DNA from: Gammaproteobacteria bacterium
GTDB lineage: Bacteria > Pseudomonadota > Gammaproteobacteria > Steroidobacterales > Steroidobacteraceae
Direction: 5' to 3'
NCBI GenBank assembly: GCA_028293775.1
Contig: JAQGOD010000075.1
Location: forward strand, 1-6,823
Length of the DNA stretch: 6,823 nucleotides
Shown: piece by piece, positions 1-5,657 of the stretch
Layout: every line of letters begins with the position of its first letter
Numbering within the stretch: position 1 is the first letter of the stretch
Made by a program: the position numbers and the translations under genes
The notes under the pieces: generated by a model
The model's input: the letters and a program-made list of their open reading frames with translations, nothing else
What the model was told of the DNA's origin: nothing
Database searches by the model: none

Positions 1-1592
1 CGGCGAATTGGAACAGCACCGCCATGCCGAACGGCCACATGCCGAATCCGGCAAATACGGCTTGCAACACCTGCCATACGGCGGCGCCGGCCAACTACAC
101 CACGCTCGCCAGCAACACGGTGCTGCACACCGGCATCAGTACGGGTTGCGCGCAATGCCACGGCGGTACGGCCGCGCTGACCTGGTACAACAATTTTACG
201 CCCAAGGCCGCGGTGCTCGCGCCTATCCACATTCCGTATAACTCGGGCACCGACTGCGGCTCGTGTCACTCCTCGAGCACGTATGCGGCCGGCACGTTCG
301 GACCCATGAACATGACCCAGGCGAAGCACTCCTTCGTGTCGACCACCTGCAATACCTGTCACGAGAAGGGGCTGTCGTTCTATATGGGCGCGGCCAACCC
401 TGCGCTGCAAGGCCGACCCGCCGATCACACCTCAGGCACGATGGTGACGGGCGATTGCGGCGGCTGCCATAACACAGCCAATTGGAACAGCACCGCGCTG
501 CCCGCCGGGCACATGCCGAATCCCGGCAACCAAGTCTGCGCTACTTGCCATACGGCTGCGCCGGCCAACTACACCACGCTGGCCACCAACGCGGTTCTGC
601 ACACCGGCATTTCAAACGGCTGCATTTCCTGCCACGGAGCACCGTCGGCCACGCCGCCCGTGTTTTATCTGAACTTTACGCCGAAGGATGCCGTGCTCTC
701 GCCGGTGCACATTCCCTCCGGCACGACGGCTTGCGAGTCCTGCCATGCGGTGAGCTTCACCGCATTCAGCGGCACCACCATGAGTTCCGCGAAGCACACG
801 CTCATGTTCGCCGTCATCGGCAAGACCTGCGACCAATGCCACGACGCAAAGACCTTGAAGTTCTACGGCGTGAGTAACTTGACTACCCGGCCCAACGGCC
901 ATCACGCCGGTCAGGACTGCAATGGTTGCCACAACACCAATAATTGGAACGGCGGCGCGGCGGTACGAACCGTCACCCCCAAGGTCTCAGGCGGTATTGT
1001 GACGAGCAGAGTGGCGTCACCATCCGCCGCCGGCGTCGGCCCCACGGCCCGATTCGCCGCGGCACCTGTCGGCGCGCCAGTCAGCCCGCTCGGCGGGATG
1101 GGCGCGAGAGCACCCGCCGCGAGACTGGCATCGACTTCGCATGTGGGCATTACCGCCAGTTGCTACAGCTGCCACAACGGCGTGTTGGCGGGCGGCAAAG
1201 GCGCTGCGCATATCGCCACCAACAATGTTTGCCAAAATTGCCACATCACCTCGGCATGGGTACCGGCGCGCTTTGATCACCAGGGTGTTTCGGCTCCCTG
1301 CTCGACCTGCCACAACAGTGTCATCGCAGCCGGCAAATCGCTCAGGCATGTAAGCACCTCGCAGGACTGCGGCGTGTGCCACGGCACCATTGCTTGGAGT
1401 GCAGTGACCTTCAGCCACTTGAACCTCTCCGCCAGTTGCTTGAGCTGCCACAACGGTGTCGCCGCCATCGGTAAGCAGCCGAATCACCCGCTCACCACCC
1501 AGGACTGCGCAACCTGCCATAACACCCTGAGCTGGACGGTGGTCGTGCCCAAGGCCCCATTGAGGCCCTTGTTGAAACCGCGGATACGGTGA
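1..1592 (+). CDS. Large multiheme c-type cytochrome, 5'-truncated by the window edge (at least 16 hemes)
   Basis: The reading frame is open from the first complete codon (position 3) to TGA at 1590-1592, giving 529 visible residues. The ATG at 24 is not the start: residues encoded before it (ANWNSTA) recur at 477 inside the protein, so the gene continues upstream, where a Sec signal peptide is expected. I count 16 CxxCH motifs, first Cys codons at 63, 147, 255, 348, 456, 537, 621, 732, 828, 918, 1161, 1230, 1299, 1368, 1437 and 1506. Each has another His about 4-10 residues upstream, which fits bis-His ligated hemes. The layout is two tandem five-heme repeats (3-938), a Cys-free Ala/Gly/Pro/Val-rich linker (951-1139), six evenly spaced hemes (1140-1553) and a basic tail. 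CxxCH attaches heme covalently in the periplasm, so the protein is exported and probably carries electrons. The next gene, an outer-membrane barrel protein, starts within its stop codon. I cannot assign it to a named cytochrome such as MtrA or an Omc protein. Confidence 0.93.
   Translation, partial: ANWNSTAMPNGHMPNPANTACNTCHTAAPANYTTLASNTVLHTGISTGCAQCHGGTAALTWYNNFTPKAAVLAPIHIPYNSGTDCGSCHSSSTYAAGTFGPMNMTQAKHSFVSTTCNTCHEKGLSFYMGAANPALQGRPADHTSGTMVTGDCGGCHNTANWNSTALPAGHMPNPGNQVCATCHTAAPANYTTLATNAVLHTGISNGCISCHGAPSATPPVFYLNFTPKDAVLSPVHIPSGTTACESCHAVSFTAFSGTTMSSAKHTLMFAVIGKTCDQCHDAKTLKFYGVSNLTTRPNGHHAGQDCNGCHNTNNWNGGAAVRTVTPKVSGGIVTSRVASPSAAGVGPTARFAAAPVGAPVSPLGGMGARAPAARLASTSHVGITASCYSCHNGVLAGGKGAAHIATNNVCQNCHITSAWVPARFDHQGVSAPCSTCHNSVIAAGKSLRHVSTSQDCGVCHGTIAWSAVTFSHLNLSASCLSCHNGVAAIGKQPNHPLTTQDCATCHNTLSWTVVVPKAPLRPLLKPRIR
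3..938 (+). repeat. Two tandem five-heme coding repeats (474 and 462 bp)
   Basis: Unit 1 covers 3-476 and unit 2 covers 477-938. Each opens with an Asn-Trp-Asn motif (codons from 6, 480 and, as the start of a broken third copy, 942) and holds five CxxCH motifs. In unit 1 the first cysteines are at 63, 147, 255, 348 and 456; in unit 2 at 537, 621, 732, 828 and 918. The segment TAAPANYTTLA and the motif LHTGIS occur in both. DNA identity is also high in places, for example 88-106 against 562-580 with an exact offset of 474. This points to in-gene duplication of a pentaheme module. Unit 2 is 4 codons shorter overall. Confidence 0.9.
951..1139 (+). other. Heme-free, low-complexity linker inside the cytochrome
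   Basis: About 63 codons separate the pentaheme repeats from the six-heme array. They contain no Cys or His and are rich in Ala, Gly, Pro, Val, Ser and Arg (for example AAAPVGAPVSPLGG). The segment begins right after the third Asn-Trp-Asn motif, where the repeat pattern breaks off. It is probably a flexible or extended connector between two heme domains. This is inferred from composition only. Confidence 0.7.
1140..1553 (+). repeat. Six tandem 69-bp coding units, each one heme site (H-x6-CxxCH)
   Basis: Six units start with His codons at 1140, 1209, 1278, 1347, 1416 and 1485. Each unit is exactly 23 residues and has the form H-x6-C-x2-C-H-x11. Odd units continue CHNG or CHNS, then a small-residue stretch ending in GK. 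Even units continue with a Trp five residues after the motif His; units 2 and 4 then have a Phe-x-His, whose His begins the next unit. The natural superunit is therefore a 46-residue di-heme pair present three times. Every unit supplies a proximal His in CxxCH and one extra His, six of each, enough for bis-His ligation of all six hemes. The pattern is conserved at protein level; the DNA has diverged between units. Confidence 0.92.
1589..1592 (+). promoter_or_regulatory. GTGA stop/start overlap coupling the cytochrome and barrel genes
   Basis: The GTG start of the barrel gene (1589-1591) shares bases with the TGA stop of the cytochrome gene (1590-1592). With no recognisable Shine-Dalgarno upstream, initiation probably depends on ribosomes finishing the cytochrome. 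That would link the output of the two proteins. The alternative start at 1637 would leave a 44-base gap instead. Confidence 0.5.
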
Positions 1593-4057
1593 TCATTCGA
1601 GATCTTTGGACTGCCTCGGCGCGCGCGCGATGCTGCATGGTCGCCGTTTGCCTGCTCGCCTTGGCTTGCGTCCCAGCCCCGGCGACGGCGGCGCCCGGCG
1701 CTGCGCGAGGCCTCTCGATGCAGGGCGGCCCGCTGGTACAACTCATCGACGCCGATACGCGCGACGATCACACCAATATCCTGGTGCAGTTCGCATGCAC
1801 GGTGCATTTCTTGAGCAACGTACCCGCCAGCCACGGCACCAATACGCGCATCACATTGCGATTGGGTCCGGACTGCGGATCATCGTTGGGGATGGTGGCG
1901 CCGGAGTTTCCCAATATCGGCGGCGGCGGAGAACTCGTCACCAACGCGCGACTCGAGTCGGTGGCGCCGGGCGAGGTGCTGCTGGAGCTGACCTGGTCGC
2001 GGGAAATGGATTTCGTGATGGCGCCCACCAGCGATGCGTTTGGATTGCGGATGCGGCTGTTCAACATCCAGCCGCGCCGAGGCAGCGGTCTGGTGCTGGA
2101 AACTTCGCGCAACGAAGTCTATTCGGTCAACCTAGATTCATCGCAGCAGAAGTTCGAACGCGGCACGATCGAGGCCGCGGCGGCGACGTACAAGAGCCAA
2201 GCATTTCAATCTGAAATCGACATCGACAGCGAACACTGGTATCGGCTGCGTCTCGGACCTTATGCAACGCGCGCCGAGGCTGAGCGCGTGCTCATCGTCG
2301 CACTGAACCAATTCCCGCGTGCTTGGATCGCCGTCAACGACGAACAGGGCGATCTGTCGGCCACCGAACGGGCCGGCGTGACGGCCGCGCCCGCCACGCC
2401 CACCGATGCGGCGCTGCCGGACGAGGAGCGCAGCAAGATCTTACGCGACGCCCGCGCCGCCCTCGATAAGCATCAATTTCCCGAGGCCATCGACTTGCTG
2501 AGTCGCCTGGTGCGGCAGCCGGAATACCCTGCCAGGGCAGAGGCTCAGGAGTTGCTCGGTCTGGTGCGCGAGCGCGCCGGACAGCTTGCGCAGGCCAAGG
2601 CTGAATACCAGGCATATCTGCAGCGATATCCTCAAGGTGCGGGCGCCGACCGCATACGGCAGCGCCTGCAAGCCCTTGCCGCGGCCTCGATCGCGCCGCG
2701 CACTTTCGAAAGCGGCGCGGCGCGGACCGGGGGCTGGAGTGTGGTGGGAAGCACCGCGCTGAGCTATCAATACGACAAGGGACAAACGGTCAGTGCCGGC
2801 ACCACCACCGGCAGCACCGCCATCAATGCAGCGTTGGTATACGGCGATCTATTGGTCCGCGATCGCGGCTCACGCTACGATTTCACCGGCCGAGTGGATG
2901 CAGGCTATACGCACAACTCGGCGAGCACGATCGGCGGAAGCCAGGACCGCACCACGGCAGCCTATGCCGAACTTACCGACCGTTCGTGGGGCCTGACAGG
3001 ACGCATCGGCCGGCAAACGCTGGCGAGCCAGGGCATCGTCGGCCTATTCGACGGATTGTCGGTGGGATATCAACTCAATTCGCATTTCGCCATCAGTGCC
3101 GCCGGCGGATATCCTGCCTACACCAGCTATTCAGGATTCTCCCTGCACCAGCAGTTTGAAACCGTGGGCCTCGAGTACAGCCCTTTCTTATCGCTGGTCG
3201 TGGACGCCTACGTGTTCAACGAGACTGAAGAAGGCTTCACCGATCGGCGCTCGCTGGGCATTCAAACCCGCTTCTCGAGGCCCGGTTACACCGCGATAGC
3301 GCTGGTGGACTACGACGTCTTTTTCCAGCAGCTCAATTCGGCGACACTCATCGGCAACTTCAGAATCGGCGAGCATTGGATATTTGGCGTCAACTTGGAT
3401 CATCGTCACAGTCCCTTGCTGGAAATCAACAATGCCTTGATTGGACAGGCTGCCTTGGACCTGCGCGCACTGCAGGCCACGTTCAGTCAGGCGCAGCTGA
3501 AGCAATTGGCGATCGACCGTGGCGCACTGAGCGACACAGTTGTGCTATCGGTCAGCCGTTCGCTTGGCGAGCGATGGCAGATCATGGCGGATGTCGCGGC
3601 CTTGCGCTTGGGCTCTACGCCGGCCTCCGGCGGCGTACCCGGGACGCCATCCACCGGCCTCGACAAAAACGCCAGTGCGCAGTTGGCCGGGTCGAGCCTC
3701 TTGCGTGCCAGCGATTTGCACATCTTCGGCGTGCGCTACGACAATTCGCCGATGTCCCGCAGCACCACCCTCAGCTGGGATGCGCGCTTTCCGCTCGGCG
3801 GTGCCTGGCGTTTCGGACCGCGTTTCAGCGTGGCGCGCGTGGATGATCCGGGATTGGGCGGGAAACAAACGATGTATCTGCCGGAGGTGCGCGCCGACTG
3901 GACCAGCCGCAGGCAGATTTTTGAAATGATTGCCGGCTACCAGTTGCAGCAGCAGCTGGCGCAGCAGCAATTGCAGAATACCACCGGCACGCCCCAAACC
4001 CTTTCATTGGAACAGCGTAATCTATATGTCTCCGCTACTTACCGGCTGCGTTTCTAA
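1589..4057 (+). CDS. Outer-membrane beta-barrel protein with SPOR-like and TPR-like periplasmic domains
   Basis: 822 residues, domains read from sequence. Residues 1-35 are a signal peptide: Arg4, Arg12 and Arg14, a hydrophobic core at 17-29, then PATAA. About 48-185 is a beta-rich domain with the only two mature cysteines (70 and 96), perhaps AMIN-like. About 213-252 resembles SPOR (HWYRLRLGPYATRAEAERVL), a fold that binds peptidoglycan glycan strands. About 281-366 forms two TPR-like helix pairs. About 381-822 is a long run of alternating polar and hydrophobic strands, ending YVSATYRLRF with the terminal Phe expected of a barrel assembled by the BAM complex. I chose GTG at 1589 because it overlaps the preceding stop codon and supplies the positive n-region; ATG at 1637 would give an uncharged n-region. 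Neither start has a clear Shine-Dalgarno. Adjacency to the cytochrome suggests a heme-protein partner or conduit. A PgaA-like TPR-barrel polysaccharide exporter is the main alternative. I do not recognise it as MtrB/PioB. Confidence 0.88.
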   Translation: MIIRDLWTASARARCCMVAVCLLALACVPAPATAAPGAARGLSMQGGPLVQLIDADTRDDHTNILVQFACTVHFLSNVPASHGTNTRITLRLGPDCGSSLGMVAPEFPNIGGGGELVTNARLESVAPGEVLLELTWSREMDFVMAPTSDAFGLRMRLFNIQPRRGSGLVLETSRNEVYSVNLDSSQQKFERGTIEAAAATYKSQAFQSEIDIDSEHWYRLRLGPYATRAEAERVLIVALNQFPRAWIAVNDEQGDLSATERAGVTAAPATPTDAALPDEERSKILRDARAALDKHQFPEAIDLLSRLVRQPEYPARAEAQELLGLVRERAGQLAQAKAEYQAYLQRYPQGAGADRIRQRLQALAAASIAPRTFESGAARTGGWSVVGSTALSYQYDKGQTVSAGTTTGSTAINAALVYGDLLVRDRGSRYDFTGRVDAGYTHNSASTIGGSQDRTTAAYAELTDRSWGLTGRIGRQTLASQGIVGLFDGLSVGYQLNSHFAISAAGGYPAYTSYSGFSLHQQFETVGLEYSPFLSLVVDAYVFNETEEGFTDRRSLGIQTRFSRPGYTAIALVDYDVFFQQLNSATLIGNFRIGEHWIFGVNLDHRHSPLLEINNALIGQAALDLRALQATFSQAQLKQLAIDRGALSDTVVLSVSRSLGERWQIMADVAALRLGSTPASGGVPGTPSTGLDKNASAQLAGSSLLRASDLHIFGVRYDNSPMSRSTTLSWDARFPLGGAWRFGPRFSVARVDDPGLGGKQTMYLPEVRADWTSRRQIFEMIAGYQLQQQLAQQQLQNTTGTPQTLSLEQRNLYVSATYRLRF

Positions 4058-4062
4058 AGTAC

Positions 4063-4668
4063 ATGAATCGCCTTTGGCTTTACGCGTTTATACCGCTGTT
4101 GCTGGGCGCGTGCAGCAGCACCCCGCCTGCGCCCGGACACGAGATCTTCGACGAGCAGACCGGCAACACATTGACCGTGGTATCGAAGCCAATCGTGTTT
4201 GCGCGCGAGCGCACGGACGTCGCCGCGCATGCGCGCGACTACGCGACATTGGTGGCCGTCGAAGTTGACCATTCGGGCACGTTCAAGGACTATTTGTTGC
4301 TGCATCGATGGTCCACTGTCGATACGCGGATGTCGCCTCCGCCAGGGCCCGAGGAAGGGGAGATGCGTCTCTTGAGCGAAGGACGAGAGCTTAAGTTACA
4401 GCCGCTCGGATCGTTGCCGATCAGTGTTGATTCCGGCCGCGAGCTCTATGTGCCGCATCACGGAGCGGCCGTCACGCGTGCCTACGCAGTCGATCCCGAC
4501 ATATTGCGATTCATTGCGGCGAGCAGAACGCTGATGCTGCAAATGCCCAAAGAGGCGCTCGATACGCCGTTCCAAATTTGGGAGGATGGCCGGGATGCGC
4601 TGGAAGAATTCGTGCATCAGACCTCCGCTCCCGCCCCGCCGGCGGATGCGTCGCGGCTTCGGCCGTGA
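4063..4668 (+). CDS. Small outer-envelope lipoprotein of unknown family
   Basis: 201 residues starting at ATG 4063, only 5 bases after the barrel stop, so it is very likely the third gene of the same transcript. The N-terminus MNRLWLYAFIPLLLGACSS is a textbook lipoprotein signal: Arg3, a hydrophobic core, then lipobox LGAC with the lipidated Cys at 17. Ser18 and Ser19 follow, so there is no Asp at +2 to retain it in the inner membrane, and outer-membrane anchoring is likely. The mature part is a short Pro-rich spacer, a mixed alpha/beta-looking region of about 150 residues, and an Ala/Pro-rich C-terminus. It has no CxxCH and no Cys besides the lipidated one, so it is not a cytochrome. I recognise no domain. 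Position suggests an accessory, assembly or surface-anchoring role for the cytochrome-barrel pair, which is inference only. Confidence 0.85.
   Translation: MNRLWLYAFIPLLLGACSSTPPAPGHEIFDEQTGNTLTVVSKPIVFARERTDVAAHARDYATLVAVEVDHSGTFKDYLLLHRWSTVDTRMSPPPGPEEGEMRLLSEGRELKLQPLGSLPISVDSGRELYVPHHGAAVTRAYAVDPDILRFIAASRTLMLQMPKEALDTPFQIWEDGRDALEEFVHQTSAPAPPADASRLRP
4651..4668 (+). terminator. C(UUCG)G tetraloop hairpin on the lipoprotein stop codon
   Basis: Bases 4651-4657 pair with 4662-4668, seven pairs including one G-U, around a TTCG loop at 4658-4661. The closing pair is C-G, giving the unusually stable C(UUCG)G tetraloop on the + strand RNA. The right arm contains the TGA stop. No run of T follows, so it does not match a classic intrinsic terminator. 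It may instead protect the 3' end or help separate the converging cyo transcript. The GC-rich codons here could also produce it by chance. Confidence 0.35.
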
Positions 4669-4692
4669 CTTACGGTTCAGGATCGTCTTCGT

Positions 4693-5052
4693 CTAACGTT
4701 GCATTTGGATCAATTGCTCCATGGGTATCATGTTGTTGTTGAGATTGGCCATGATAATCAAGGAGCCGAACACCACGAGGCCCACCACGAAAATACCAAA
4801 GGCCAGCGCCAGAATGGTGTTGGTGGAGGCGGGCGAGCTGCTGACATGGAGGAAGAAAACCAGGTGCACGCCCATCTGGGCAATGGCGAGCACAGCAAGC
4901 AAGACGGCTAAGCCGGGTGCCCACACAAAGTGGGTGAGCGCTGCGCCAAAGGAAGCCAGGGTCAATAGGATGGCCAATCCAAGTCCCAACAAGTAGCTCT
5001 GCAGGCTGGTGTTGCCCTCATCAGTCTCGCCCGCGGGCGCCTCGTGACTCAT
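4693..5052 (-). CDS. cyoD: Cytochrome o ubiquinol oxidase subunit IV
   Basis: 119 residues from ATG at 5052-5050 to TAG at 4695-4693. This start overlaps the cyoC stop as ATGA and has GGAG seven bases upstream (5063-5060). A longer frame from 5130 would run through the end of cyoC and is not used. Three hydrophobic segments at about 19-40, 45-69 and 79-103 match the three-helix CyoD fold, and the motifs GVHLVFFLHV and NLNNNM recall E. coli CyoD (109 residues). Subunit IV binds no cofactor; it supports assembly and stability of the CuB-heme o3 site of the quinol oxidase in the inner membrane. It is the last gene of the cyo run visible here. The heme O synthase gene that follows cyoD in E. coli is absent: the next gene is convergent and unrelated. 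Confidence 0.95.
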   Translation of the reverse strand: MSHEAPAGETDEGNTSLQSYLLGLGLAILLTLASFGAALTHFVWAPGLAVLLAVLAIAQMGVHLVFFLHVSSSPASTNTILALAFGIFVVGLVVFGSLIIMANLNNNMIPMEQLIQMQR

Positions 5053-5063
5053 GTTCGCGCTCC
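5049..5063 (-). promoter_or_regulatory. cyoD ribosome binding site and ATGA overlap with cyoC
   Basis: On the minus strand GGAG (5063-5060) lies seven bases before ATG (5052-5050), whose last two bases and the next A form the cyoC TGA (5051-5049). This sets the cyoD start at residue Met-Ser-His-Glu rather than the more distal Met at 5130. Confidence 0.75.
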
Positions 5064-5657
5064 AAGATAGACAATCGTAAACACGCCGATCCATACCAGA
5101 TCCAGCGCGTGCCAGAATAGGCTGAAGCACACCAATCTGCGTTCAATTTTCGGCCGCAGTCCTAGGCTCGCCACTTGCGCCATCATGATCAGCAACCAAC
5201 AGAGGCCGACCGTGACGTGCAGCCCGTGAGTGCCGACCAGTGCAAAGAAGGCCGACAGAAAGGCACTGCGGCTGGGATTGATGCCCTGCGAGAACATGGA
5301 GAGGAACTCGGATAATTCCAGGCCAATGAACGATGCACCGAGTACCAAGGTCACCGCGCTCCAGACGTAAAGCATTCGCGTCGAACGCCGTTCCAGCGCG
5401 ATCATGCAGAGGCCGCAGGTGAAACTGGACAGCAACAGGCATGCGGTTTCGACGAACACATGACGCAGGTCGAATAACTGCGCGCCGGTGGGGCCCCCGG
5501 CCGTGCGCTGCGAGAGCACGGCGTAAGCGGCGAACAGCCCTGAAAAAATGACGATATCGCTCAGCAAGAACAGCCAGAAACCATAGCTCACGACAACGCG
5601 GGTCGACGCAGGGCCGCGCTCCGAGATTGGGATGCCGTGCGAGAGGGCTTCGCTCAT
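5049..5657 (-). CDS. cyoC: Cytochrome o ubiquinol oxidase subunit III
   Basis: 202 residues, ATG at 5657-5655 and TGA at 5051-5049, close to the usual length of about 204. Five membrane helices fall at about 24-48, 66-88, 97-117, 133-163 and 177-198, the CyoC topology. Family motifs include GTHGLHV at 143-149 and [18 protein letters not shown] at the C-terminus, typical of heme-copper oxidase subunit III. The protein carries no redox centre and packs against subunit I. The gene overlaps cyoB upstream and cyoD downstream by ATGA, so the three are probably translated in coupled fashion. No strong ribosome site precedes its own ATG. Confidence 0.96.
   Translation of the reverse strand: MSEALSHGIPISERGPASTRVVVSYGFWLFLLSDIVIFSGLFAAYAVLSQRTAGGPTGAQLFDLRHVFVETACLLLSSFTCGLCMIALERRSTRMLYVWSAVTLVLGASFIGLELSEFLSMFSQGINPSRSAFLSAFFALVGTHGLHVTVGLCWLLIMMAQVASLGLRPKIERRLVCFSLFWHALDLVWIGVFTIVYLGART

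Noticed and set aside
24..26. ATG as the start of the cytochrome gene
   Set aside because: The frame is open upstream, the preceding codons match an internal repeat, and no signal peptide follows this ATG.
1017..1520. Minus-strand open frame of 167 codons opposite the cytochrome (and one at 612-932)
   Set aside because: These mirror a GC-rich coding strand, have biased low-complexity translations and contradict the strong CxxCH protein on the other strand.
1140..1553. Regular 69-bp spacing as a CRISPR array or DNA satellite
   Set aside because: The periodicity is a protein repeat in a single frame. The DNA units differ too much to be direct repeats with spacers.
1..1592. CxxCH motifs as zinc-binding sites
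   Set aside because: Sixteen single CxxCH motifs each with an upstream His fit c-type heme attachment. Zinc fingers need paired Cys/His pairs in a different pattern, and the neighbour is an exported envelope protein.
1652..1672. Lipobox (ALAC, Cys27) in the barrel protein
   Set aside because: The -3 residue is Ala rather than Leu/Val/Ile and a normal signal-peptidase region follows. A barrel would not need lipidation.
3941..3976. CAG-rich stretch encoding a Gln-rich run near the barrel C-terminus
   Set aside because: It is short and imperfect, and fits a loop or strand in the barrel; no reason to treat it as an expanding repeat.
4670..4924. Minus-strand open frame of 84 codons
   Set aside because: It is an out-of-frame shadow of cyoD, whose three-helix product is clear.
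5053..5130. 26-residue N-terminal extension of cyoD
   Set aside because: It lies wholly within the cyoC coding sequence, and a good ribosome site and ATGA overlap support the start at 5052.
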